Virus record (IMG/VR): IMGVR_UViG_3300051212_000126
Location: 1-30,499 of that record
DNA: 30,499 nucleotides
Source of the DNA: a virus
Reading direction: 5' to 3' (one strand)
The notes beneath the pieces are model-generated. The model saw only the letters and a program-made list of their open reading frames with translations, made no database searches and was not told the DNA's origin. The translations under genes and the position numbers were made by a program. Position 1 is the stretch's first letter, and every line of letters begins with the position of its first letter. Positions 1 through 10,000 of this stretch are shown here, one piece after another.

Positions 1-706
1 CTTCTTTACCTGCTGATTTGAGGTCAGCCCCATTAAGCTGTCCAGATCCTCCAGGTCCAGCAATAGCCCCGAACTTACTACGTGCTTCGCCTAGCATTAA
101 CTTACAAGTGGCTAAAGTATAGTCTTTAATCCATTGCTTGGCTAGATAATCATCTATTATAGTATAATCTGGACGATAGTTTTGACAGCGCATCATTATT
201 ACTTCGCCTTCTGTAAATGGACGCTGAAGTATACGTAAAACTTTACTGGTAGGAATCCATTGAAATTCAATATAGCTACCAAATATCTTACCTACCATTT
301 CTTGATAGCCGGCAAACAAGTAGTAGGTACTTATACCTCCTAACATGGTACTGTTTAACAAATACGTATTAGTGTAGGCTAGATTAAACGGCTCGAAGTT
401 TGTACCTGTTCCGCCGCCAGTCCTTGAACCTAATGTTCGTCTAAAAACACTTTGAACATTAACTATTTCTTGCGGCAACACGTAGTCATTTTTGTCCTTT
501 TCTAAGGTTAAAAAAACATAGCTTTCTTCTACGCTATTAGGACTACGTTGTCTAAATTTTGTAAGAGCTTTGTCAAGGGCTGTTTCGTAATGAATTGGAT
601 CTAATTCTACATCAACCATTCCATCGCCTAGCATAACGCGGCAATAAGTGTAAACTTGTTGTTTAACTTGCTGAGGATTTGTACTTTCTATCTCGTTAGT
701 TGGCAT
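1..706 (-). CDS. 13: gp13-like neck (head completion) protein, 3' end missing
   Basis: Reading leftwards from the ATG at 706-704, the frame stays open for 235 codons to the window edge, so the C-terminus is cut off. The start has a good ribosome site (GGGAG) about 6 bases upstream. The N-terminal part holds a YCRVMLGDGMVDVELDPIHY segment, then a helix with ALDKALTKFRQ, then EESYVFLTLEKDKNDYVLPQ and a VNVQSVFRR strand. This is the layout I know from neck proteins annotated gp13 in marine T4-like phages (YC-x-LG, DALQYF, ITLP blocks). Near the visible end is LGEARSKFGAIAGPGGSGQL, also typical of this family. In T4, gp13 joins gp14 to close the filled head and take the tail. The odd point is its strand: in T4, genes 13, 14 and 15 run together, but here 13 is divergent from 14 and 15. 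The family call is from memory of sequence patterns, not from a search. Confidence 0.72.
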   Translation of the reverse strand, partial: MPTNEIESTNPQQVKQQVYTYCRVMLGDGMVDVELDPIHYETALDKALTKFRQRSPNSVEESYVFLTLEKDKNDYVLPQEIVNVQSVFRRTLGSRTGGGTGTNFEPFNLAYTNTYLLNSTMLGGISTYYLFAGYQEMVGKIFGSYIEFQWIPTSKVLRILQRPFTEGEVIMMRCQNYRPDYTIIDDYLAKQWIKDYTLATCKLMLGEARSKFGAIAGPGGSGQLNGADLKSAGKE

Positions 707-721
707 TCGATTCTCCCATAC

Positions 722-729
722 TATTTATT
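722..729 (-). promoter_or_regulatory. Late-promoter-like box (AATAAATA) for the gp13-like gene
   Basis: On the minus strand this reads AATAAATA and lies 16-23 bases upstream of the gp13-like ATG, followed by the GGGAG ribosome site. It fits NATAAATA, the relaxed form of the T4 late promoter TATAAATA. No -35 element is expected for this class. Confidence 0.5.
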
Positions 730-730
730 C

Positions 731-738
731 GCTAAATA
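731..738 (+). promoter_or_regulatory. Late-promoter-like box (GCTAAATA) for the gp14-like operon
   Basis: On the plus strand this reads GCTAAATA, one mismatch from NATAAATA. It ends 7 bases before the gp14-like ATG at 746. Its TAAATA (733-738) forms a perfect inverted repeat with the minus-strand TAAATA (727-722) across a 5-bp spacer, so the two boxes point away from each other. A start about 6-7 bases downstream would give a leaderless or nearly leaderless mRNA. Confidence 0.35.
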
Positions 739-745
739 TTGTACT

Positions 746-2041
746 ATGCCACGTATATCACTTTATCGCCCTGAAAGAGGGCAAGATTACAAATTTATAG
801 ACCGTCAAATTCGTGAAATGTTCACTGTTGGCGGTACGGATGTGTATCTACACAAGTACCTAGGTCCGCAGAATACACCAGCAGATCAAGCAACGGCTGA
901 TCAACCGCACTATAATGTAGTTCAAGAAACTAATATTCAAGATCTATTATTTTTAGAAAATCGTGATAGAAAATACAGCGAAGATGTTTATAGAATACGT
1001 GGACACTATCAAGTACAAGATTTAGATTTTAATCTTAGTCAATTTGGTTTGTTCTTAGATAACGACATGGTGTATATGACTGTACACATCAATGATTTTA
1101 TTACTATTGTTGGGCGTAAACCGCTAGCAGGCGATGTGTTAGAGCTGCCGCATTTAGCAGACCAATTTGCTTTAAATGGCTATGACAAGGCCATGCCAAG
1201 ATTTTTTGTTATTGAGGATGTAAATCGTGCTGCTGAAGGCTTTAGCATGACATGGTGGCCACATCTGTATAGATTAAAATTAAAAAAGATATCAGACACT
1301 CAGCAGTATGCAGATATACTTAAACGCCCAACTGACGAACATGCTAATTTTGCTGGCGACTATGATGCTGATAGAACCTATCAGCCTGGTGAAATAGTTA
1401 GATATCAAGGAATATTATATTCTGTAACAGCAACTACTACAGATCATACTCCTCCAAATGCCAGCTATTACAGTGTGTATAGTGGCAATACCATACAAGA
1501 ACTACTAAGCACATATGATAAGAATTTAGAAATTAATGATGCTTTAATATCACAAGCCGAAGCTGATGCTCCTAAGAGCGGTTACGATACTAGATCTTTC
1601 TACACTCTAGCTGTAGACGAAGATGGAAAACCTGCTCTAACTACAGCTGACATAACTGATGAAGATGCTAGTACCACAATATTAGATGCTAGCAGAATAC
1701 ATGAAAGACCAATACGTTCTGGATACAATGGTTATCTGTTAGGAGATGGAATTCCTGAAAACGGTGTAGACTTTGGTCATGGATTACAATTTCCTATCAA
1801 TGCCAGAGAAGGAGATTATTTTTTAAGAACAGATTTTATGCCTAATAGATTATTTAGATTCAACGGAGCCAGCTGGGTCAAGAGGGAAGACAATGTAAGA
1901 ATGACTATGACCAATACCGATACAAGAAAATCAGCTAAGACAGAATTCGTTAATAATACAAATACTATAGTAGTAGACGGAGAAACAGTATCAGAACGTC
2001 AGAGTCTAAGTAAGGCACTAAGACCTAAGGCAGATTTATAA
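746..2041 (+). CDS. 14: gp14-like neck protein with a carbohydrate-binding-like insert
   Basis: This is a 431-aa protein from the ATG at 746. A longer frame exists from a TTG at 656, but it would overlap the gp13-like gene head to head and add a hydrophobic leader with no family counterpart. Residues about 60-190 align in layout with T4 gp14: LSQFGLFLDNDMVYMTVHIN matches T4's SNFGMQVQDEVTLSI block, and RKPLAGDVLELPHLAD matches its GKEPKEGDLIYFP block. T4 gp14 is 256 aa, so this form is clearly longer. The extra C-terminal part includes residues 206-243 with TYQPGEIVRYQGILYSVTAT, like the repeats in the two giant fibre proteins of this window. No ribosome site is visible before the ATG. The stop overlaps the next start (TAATG), which suggests coupled translation. 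Its role would be head closure and tail joining. Confidence 0.78.
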   Translation: MPRISLYRPERGQDYKFIDRQIREMFTVGGTDVYLHKYLGPQNTPADQATADQPHYNVVQETNIQDLLFLENRDRKYSEDVYRIRGHYQVQDLDFNLSQFGLFLDNDMVYMTVHINDFITIVGRKPLAGDVLELPHLADQFALNGYDKAMPRFFVIEDVNRAAEGFSMTWWPHLYRLKLKKISDTQQYADILKRPTDEHANFAGDYDADRTYQPGEIVRYQGILYSVTATTTDHTPPNASYYSVYSGNTIQELLSTYDKNLEINDALISQAEADAPKSGYDTRSFYTLAVDEDGKPALTTADITDEDASTTILDASRIHERPIRSGYNGYLLGDGIPENGVDFGHGLQFPINAREGDYFLRTDFMPNRLFRFNGASWVKREDNVRMTMTNTDTRKSAKTEFVNNTNTIVVDGETVSERQSLSKALRPKADL

Positions 2042-3633
2042 TGCTTCATTTTTACGATGGTCAGGTAAGACGATACCTGCTTCAAATTATTAGATTGTTA
2101 AGCAATTTTACCGTCAAATATAGTGATGGTACAATCGTACGTGTACCTGTTATGTATGGGGATCCTGATAGACAGGCAGCACATATTGTAAATCAAAATA
2201 GTGAAAATACACTATCCAGTGCTCCAAGAATAGCTGTCTATGTTTCAGATTTAGATTTAGATAGAAGTAGACTAGCAGATGCTAGTTTTGTAGGAAAAAT
2301 TAATATTAGAGAACGCGACATTGATCCAGAATCAAATGTCTATAATAGCAGTCCTGGACAAAGTTTTACAGTAGAACGTCCAATGCCTACACCGTTTACC
2401 CTAACAGTTAAAGTAGATATTTGGAGCACTAGCACAGATCAAAAATTACAAATATTGGAACAAATTTTAACATTTTTTAATCCTAGTCTTGAAATACAAA
2501 CAACAGACAATTATATTGATTGGGCTAGTTTAACTGTGGTTGAATTAGAAGATGTAACATTTACCAGTAGATCTGTTCCTCAAGGGACTAATATTTCTAT
2601 TGATATTGCTACATTAATGTTAAAGACTCCTATCTATCTAAGTCCTCCAGTAAAAGTAAAAAAACTGGGTGTGATTACGCAGATTGTTTCTAATATTTTT
2701 GGAAATTTTAATGGTGATCTGTCTTATGTAGAAGGTCTAGGCATGGATTTAGGTACTGGATCTGTTACATTCTCTGATGTGATTGGAAGAGAAAAAACTA
2801 CCATAGGAGATTTTGATATTCTTGTTGAACAGACAAATATTAAAGTAACTAACAGAGGCACTACTGGTCCATGGCTAAATTGGCTTGTTATATTAGACCA
2901 AAATCCTGGAAAATATCAAGCAGGTCTAAGTAAAATATTTTTATTACAGTCTGATGGTAGTGAAGTAGTCGGTTATCTAAGTTTAAATCCACTTGACGAA
3001 ACCGTTATGGTAGCTAATTGGGACGAAGATACTTTTCCTACTAATGACATGATAGAAGGACCAAGTAGAGCATCTACTAGTTGGGGATCATTTGATGCTA
3101 TAGTTGATCCAACTAAAAATGGCCCTAATGGCTCAGGATTAGAACCTATAGTAGGCACTAGGTATCTTATACTTGAAAGCATAGGTGGCGGTGTGATTGA
3201 TACATTTGTTACCAGCAATAGTTCTAAAAGAATAAACACAGGAATAGAATTTGATCTAGTAGACAGTCATGAGCTGTATATTGACGGAGTTTTTACTTCT
3301 GCTACTGCTAGTGACAACAACGGCATTTATTATCTTACCACTGCTACAGCTATTCCTATTGGTAGCACAGTAACATATAAACTAAATGTAAATCAAGACG
3401 GACCAGATGCCTGGAAAAATGCTGACGATAGTGATTTTATTGCCGATGCTAATGATATAATAGAATGGGATGGTAGTAAATGGCACATAGTTTTTTCAGC
3501 CAAAGAAAGTGCCGATCAGTTGCTTTATCAAACAAATATGTTTACACTTACACAATATAAGTGGAACGGTATAAGTTGGGTAAAATCTTTCGAAGGCGAG
3601 TATAAAAAGGGATCATGGAGAATAGAACTATAG
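2041..3633 (+). CDS. 15: gp15-like tail sheath stabiliser / tail terminator, long form
   Basis: This is a 530-aa protein whose first ~215 residues follow T4 gp15 block by block. RRYLLQIIRLLSNFTVKY and IRVPVMY-like blocks are followed by PRIAVYVSDLDLDR, then PTPFTLTVKVDIWSTSTDQK, then QILEQILTFFNPSLEI, and the last block ends in YLSPP, which matches the MYPPV of T4 gp15. In T4, gp15 forms the hexamer that caps the tail after sheath assembly and binds the neck. T4 gp15 is 272 aa; here residues ~215-530 are an extension containing GKYQAGLSKIFLLQSDGSEV and NDIIEWDGSKWHIVFSA, which I associate with gp15 of marine T4-like phages. The ATG overlaps the stop of the gp14-like gene by one base, and its own end overlaps the Nudix start by 19 bases. 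The identity is strong; the role of the extension is unknown. Confidence 0.82.
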   Translation: MLHFYDGQVRRYLLQIIRLLSNFTVKYSDGTIVRVPVMYGDPDRQAAHIVNQNSENTLSSAPRIAVYVSDLDLDRSRLADASFVGKINIRERDIDPESNVYNSSPGQSFTVERPMPTPFTLTVKVDIWSTSTDQKLQILEQILTFFNPSLEIQTTDNYIDWASLTVVELEDVTFTSRSVPQGTNISIDIATLMLKTPIYLSPPVKVKKLGVITQIVSNIFGNFNGDLSYVEGLGMDLGTGSVTFSDVIGREKTTIGDFDILVEQTNIKVTNRGTTGPWLNWLVILDQNPGKYQAGLSKIFLLQSDGSEVVGYLSLNPLDETVMVANWDEDTFPTNDMIEGPSRASTSWGSFDAIVDPTKNGPNGSGLEPIVGTRYLILESIGGGVIDTFVTSNSSKRINTGIEFDLVDSHELYIDGVFTSATASDNNGIYYLTTATAIPIGSTVTYKLNVNQDGPDAWKNADDSDFIADANDIIEWDGSKWHIVFSAKESADQLLYQTNMFTLTQYKWNGISWVKSFEGEYKKGSWRIEL

Positions 3634-4061
3634 AACTAGTTGATTGCTCTGGTGCGTTGATTTGTGCTAAAAATACTCGCAGGTTTTTATTACTTCAAAA
3701 AAATACTGGGAAACATGCTGGGCACTGGGGACTAGTAGGTGGAACCAATCAAAACGGTGAAACTGCTTGGCAGGGTTTACAACGAGAAATCGAAGAAGAA
3801 CTTGGTTATCTACCAGAAATAAAAAAGACTATACCTTTAGAACGTTTTGTTAGTAATGATAGTATGTTTAACTTTCATACTTTCTTTTGTGTAGTCCCAG
3901 AAGAATTTGTTCCTACCCTAAGTAAAGAACATCAAGCATGGGGCTGGTTTACTGCTGCCGCAGCTCCTAAACCTTTACACAGAGCTTTGGATCTTAGTCT
4001 ACGTAATAAAATTATACAAACTAAGATCCAATCTATCATTGATATTATTGATAGTCTTTAA
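3615..4061 (+). CDS. Nudix hydrolase
   Basis: This 148-aa protein has a complete Nudix box at residues 43-65 (G-x5-E-x7-REU-x-EE-x-GU): G43, E49, R57-E58, E61-E62 and G64 are all present. These residues bind the Mg2+ ions that cleave nucleoside diphosphates linked to another group. The size is normal for a single-domain Nudix enzyme, and the substrate cannot be read from the sequence (dNTP clean-up, ADP-ribose/NAD-type or RNA-cap-type substrates are all possible). The ATG at 3615 follows AAAAGGG, a good ribosome site lying inside the end of the gp15-like gene, so it belongs to the same operon. It ends at the TAA shared with the opposite-strand gene. A hydrolase placed in a structural operon is unusual; see findings. 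Confidence 0.9.
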   Translation: MENRTIELVDCSGALICAKNTRRFLLLQKNTGKHAGHWGLVGGTNQNGETAWQGLQREIEEELGYLPEIKKTIPLERFVSNDSMFNFHTFFCVVPEEFVPTLSKEHQAWGWFTAAAAPKPLHRALDLSLRNKIIQTKIQSIIDIIDSL

Positions 4062-7000
4062 GCTTGCGCTTCACCCCAACGTAAAACAATATTAGCATTA
4101 ATCGCTGCTCCTGCTACCTTATACACATTGATAGCCAACACGTCAGGACCGTTAGGATACGTTCCTCTACCACCTAAAGTAGTATTTGTTAGTTCTTTCA
4201 ATTCACTTAGATCTAGCACACTGGTAGTTCCAGGACCTGCGATAAACGAAAATACTGTTTCTCCTGGTTGAGCGTATGGAGGAATACCAAATTTGAACTG
4301 TACTGTGGTTGTGCCTGGTGTAAATGCTGCGCCAATACTACTTTGGTTAAATGTAACACGATAGTAGCTTGTTCCAAAGTAATTTTGCGAAGTAGCATTG
4401 CTCACAAATGTACCGCCTGGGAACTTAGTAGTATCATCTACTTCAGTGCCTGTTGTAGCGCCTGATGCTATCCAACTAGCATTTTGGAAGAACAGCACAG
4501 AAGTATTATTAGTATTATAGGCCTTTGTTACTGTTAGTGTGCTATTACCGTTTACGTTTCCATTAGCGTTCTGGCTCATTTGTACATAGTATACATTACC
4601 TAAAGTAGCATCGTTGTACCAAAAACTAATCTGTGTAATTGTAGTATTGGCAGGAATGCCGCCACCGCTTACTCTATCACCTACAGCCCATCCTTGAGAC
4701 ACATAAGTATTTCTATCTGATTCTGTTACAACAAAGAAGTTTGAATTATTTTCAATACTTCTATTACTACGCCAACTTAATGCCCTTGCTGTAATACTGC
4801 CTGTTGGAAACGCCTGTGTTGTAGCTGTTGAATTTGTACTGGCGGCTGAACTCCATACTACGGAACCGCCTGGAGCAATCTGACTAAAACTTGGTTGGCC
4901 GCCTTGTGCGGATCCTTGTAGTCCTGACCAAGCAATATCTGAAGGGCTTAAAGGATAATTTTGCGGATTTAAAACACCTTCGACAACAATACCGCCTGTG
5001 CCTGTGTCGGAAGTAATTTCAATGCCTTTTAACAATAATTGCGCACGATTAAGTAATTCTCTTTCGCCTAAATCTCCAACAATAGCGTTACTTACACTAG
5101 GAGCTAATCTAATTAAAAATGCTGTTCTCTTAGTAGTGCTAATACTTACGTTAGTAGCAGCATAGTTAAACAAATATCCACGGTCTTCGTCAAAACGTCC
5201 ATCAGTTAAAAACGCACTACCCCAGTGACTAATAATTGGACTTACTGTATTAGAAACTAATACGGCTCCTGTGTTGTATTCGTGAGTAGCAGCAGCTCCA
5301 GCAGTAAAGGTTCTTGAAGCTCCTGCTACAAAATTAGTCATAGGTGCTGCTCTAGTACAGCCAGTTAATGTATTTCCACTCTTACCCGTAAATGATATTA
5401 GTTCATTATCCACTAACACAGTTCCTGATTCGTTAGGAAAATTACTAGCGTCCACTAATGGTAAAGTAGTTTGAGACGCAGTAATTGAGCTGGCCAACTT
5501 ACTTCTTGCTCCTTCGTTTATGACTTCATATCTAACTGGTAAGTTACCTGTTCTCATATACGCTTCTGTATTAGTATTGCTATTCCTAATACGATGAACC
5601 ATGATATAATTACCATCGGATCCTCTTAACATGTAATCAATAAAGCCAGCACCGTACCATGTATATTGAATACCAATCATCTGCATGGTAGAAGTGTCAA
5701 CGTTATATCCGCTTGGACCAGTTCCGTCCAATTTATCAAGATTAAAATTAGCCTGTGGCACGATAATATCATCTACTTTACATAATTTACTAGCAACCGC
5801 ATCTACAGCACCCCTATAATCTGGAGTAACTGTCATGCTAGTCTGACTTTCAATACTAGACACACAGTGTGTCATACCTTTAATTACAATTTTATCTCCA
5901 GCTTGTAATTGATCTCTAAATCTAGTGTTGGAACCTGTAATTAAATTTGTGTCTCGGACAATACTCACTGTACCTGCTAGTTGGAAAGTACTGGTTCGTC
6001 TGCCTACGCTAAGAGTTTGACCATCATACTGCCAAAACATACCGTTTTGTTCGTCAAACGCACCAGCACGTACCGTAGCACCATGCCATTGAACTAGACT
6101 CATTTGACTTTGTCCGCTAAGTGTAGCATAGACATTGCCTAACACAGTCTGTGCCTGTACTCTAAATGATCTTTCATTAATTACATCAGTAACAGTATAG
6201 TCACCATTGTATCCTGATGTAATCACCCCTTTTATTCGAATCATTCCGCCAATTTGACAACCATGATCTACATCATCTGTAACTACGGTAATATAAGATC
6301 CTATACTTGTGCCTGTAGCGGTTAGACTTTGTAAATCATAACTTGGCGCAAACAAAGCACCAGTAGTATACATTACGCCTTTACCTGACTGATAACGTAT
6401 ATACTTTTTACTCATACGTATTGCCTGAGCACCATGTTGTGGACCACCTGTACCTAGTTGTACACCGCCATCGTATGGTCTATGAATAAAGTAAGCATCA
6501 GATCTTGTATACACAACACCCGCTAGAGTAACTGATGATACATCAATAGTTCCACTGGTTCGAGCGGTATATCGTACTCGTGTTGGAGTGGGCACACTTT
6601 CTACAAAAAATGGTCCAGCAGCAAAAGCATGGTTAGGACCATTACTTAAAATTGCTACAGTAATACTTGCTCCTGGCACTAATCCGTGCGCAGTAGGAAA
6701 TTCTACTTGTACTCCGGCAATAGCAGCATAGGCAATTGAGGTAGCATCTGCTAGCTGTGCGATTGTAACTTCACTTAAACTTAAAGCTGAAATAAAATCA
6801 ATTACACTACCTGCTACAGCATTGCCTGATTCTAAAACTAGTTGTATGGCGCCTGTTCCATCTATTTGTGTTACAGTCATAGTAAGATTATTAGTAGGAA
6901 TTGTTCCGCCTAAGTTACTACCTGCGATAGTTAAAATATTACCAATTTGATAATCATTGCCGCCTACTGTAGGAGTTGCTGTATACGATCCGCCAAATCG

Positions 7001-10000
7001 TGTGACTGTAAACACAGCACCAGCACCTAAGTGTGGTAAATTGCTGCTTACTATATTAGTAAATACTGTATCGGTGCCTAGAGCACTGCCTAATGAACTA
7101 AATGTAAGTATTTCTCCAAGACCACCTACTGTTAATACATTGATAAACAAATCATTTTCTGGACTAGCACCTCCAAGTAGATTCCCAGATATAACTACTT
7201 GATCGCCTGGATTGAAATTGCTACCAGGATTTATACTGGTTACACTATACAAGCCTGCTGAGGAGTCGCCTGTATCACTACGTACAATATTCCATGTGCT
7301 ATTAATACCAGAACCAGTTGTGCTTGATTGACTAATTGGACTGTATGTTACAGATCCATTTACACTGGTACCTGTAAATGAAATAGGCATGGTGCTATCA
7401 ATGTTAGCAATTGATCCGCCGCTGTCTACACTAAGGACAACAATAGTTATATCGTTGGTCACGTCGCTACCACCAAGCGCACTTCCTAATATTTTTACTC
7501 TATCGCCTACAGTGTAATTAGAACCTCCGTTAGCAACACCAACATATTGATATGACCCGTTGACTCTAGCAAAGTTAAATGTTGCTCCAGATCCAATAGG
7601 ACTGGTCAATGTAGCAGATAAACCAATATAAGTGTCTGCTGATCCTGTTTTATTTGCTGTTAACGGAGCACTTAAACTTACAGTAGTGCCTGTGATACCT
7701 GTAACAAAAACAGCAGTACCTGTACCATTATCAATGGCCATACCTTCAAGAATCCCTGTGGCACTTTCTACCTCTATTGTAGTATCGTTAATGGCAGCAT
7801 TAGCAGCGGCAGCAGTTTGAACAGCCACACCTCCTGAACCAACGATACCAGTAACCTGTGTACCAGGATTAATTCCAGCAGCAGTAAGTGGTGCGCCAAT
7901 ACTAGGAGGACTTCCAATAAACGCTATTTGATCTGATCCAGCAGGAGTTATAAATTCAGAAGTAATTGTACCTGAGCTACCTGGACTAAAGATACTGAAT
8001 ACAGGAGTGCCTAGGCTAGCACCTGTATAAAAAGCAGCTTTTCTTAATTGTGTATAAGCAGTGGCTAGGACTTGTCCATTAGTAGTACCAACCTTACTAG
8101 CACTGTAATAGGTAAACGTTACTGTACTAGGGACACTGTTAACTAAAAATGTGCCTTCTGCTCTACTAAATCCTGTTATAGTATTTGCTAGAGCTTTAAT
8201 TGTAATTGGAGTGCCCACAACAAATCCGTGAGGCCCTTGTGTAGTAACTGTGATTAGACTAGCACCTATATTAGCTGTTCCAGCACTAGCATCAGTTACC
8301 ACAGTGGCTACAGCAGTATCTGTACCTGGAATTTCGTATACACTAGGATACTGTCTTAAAAGTCCAATTGCTTGCCACTTTGTTGGCTGTAATCCATATT
8401 CAAAGTCAGCATCTAACATACTCTGAGGATTGGACACACGCATACGTTCAATAGCATCTGTACCAAAATCCCATGGTCTTACTTTCAGTTCGTTAGACTC
8501 TACAAAAATTTGAATATCATCGTTAGCACTTTGTGCCGATGTATCCGCATCTAATGTTATAGTAGTTACATAATCTGCTGTTTGTAAATAGGCTGGAAAA
8601 TCGTCGTCTCGATAAATCCCATTACTATTATATGTGGCAAAATAATCTACTGTAGCACCATAATCTTGACTGCTGAAATTATATAAAATTTGGTTGTTTG
8701 TTGTATCAGTAATTAATAAAATTTCATCAAGACCAATTTTACCTTGAATCTTAATTTGCGTTACACCGTTACTACGTGCTGGAACACTAGACAGTCCGTT
8801 TTCTATTACATCGCTTAAAATACTTTCTAATGTATAAATCCTAGCACTAGCAGCAGTCTCGTATGTGATGCTGCCATTTGTATATCTTGAAACTATTACT
8901 TGTAATGGAGTATAAGCAGCCTGTGTAAAAATATATGAATTAATCAAATCCCTTATAAATTCATGTGTTTTTATTTCTGGACGACGATCACCGTCCACCT
9001 GGGGCACTCCTGACTCCCAATATCTACTAGATACAAATCGTATTTCAATGTTGCCACCATAGCGTAAGTCGTTAGCATAAGCATCTAATACATAACCAAT
9101 GTCTCTTTCACATTTGCTAGTATCATAAACATATCCAGCAAAATTTCTAAGACTTTGAGTAATTGGCACTAAAGGCAAATTATTCAATCCACTAGTAATT
9201 ACGCTGGTTACAGTACTAGCTAGAGTGGTAATTGTAGCACTAACTCCTGATTCAGCTACTGATCCTGTTAAATTCTGTGTAGTTACTACTGGACTTTGTA
9301 GACTTGAGTATGCTACTTTAGGTAAAATATTAGTGTTAATAATATCTCGAAGCTTGACATGAGCAGCAGCTTCTGGTGCTCTAGTGCCTGTTATTACTGC
9401 TGTTGTTCCAATCCAATATTGACTAACAGTATTTCTAGTGCCTTCTCGTCCGCCGTAGCGTACATCGTAAATGTATCCTTCTATAATTTTATCTAATTCT
9501 GCTTTAAAATTTACAGTATTAAAAGTAAAGCCAACAAAAGGGGCAATAGAACCAGCTACCTGTGTGTTAATCCAAGCAACTACTTCGTCTTTTAAAAATT
9601 CTTTGTTTAAACTTATTAAACTAACTGCGTTTGGATATAGATTTAAGTTAGTTAAAGTAGACAAACCAACGTCAATGGTGTTAATAAGAATACTTGCTAG
9701 TGTGGCAATAATTGTAGTGGTACCACTTTCGCTAACCGATCCTGTAGTATCTTGAGTAGTTACTACAGGATTTTGATCGCTGCTATATGGCAATTTTGCC
9801 AGAATAAAATTATTGATTATATCGCGTAGTTTAGTATGCGCTGCTACTTCTGGTGCTCTGTTGCCGTCTACCTGAGCGACTCCGCCTAACCAATATTGTT
9901 GTGCTGCTTCTCTAGTTTTTTCTGTACCACCATTTTTTAAATCTGAAATGTATGCTTCAATTACATATCCGACATCTCGTCTACATTTAGAAGCATTATA

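Noticed and set aside
656-745. TTG-initiated 30-codon extension of the gp14-like protein
   Set aside because: It overlaps the gp13-like gene and both promoter boxes, starts with a hydrophobic stretch not expected in a neck protein, and MPRISLYRPE at 746 is a better N-terminus.
4033-4054. Inverted repeat CTATCA...TGATAG before the convergent stops, as a terminator
   Set aside because: Only 6 bp, A+T-rich, inside the Nudix coding region and without a clear T-run; likely chance.
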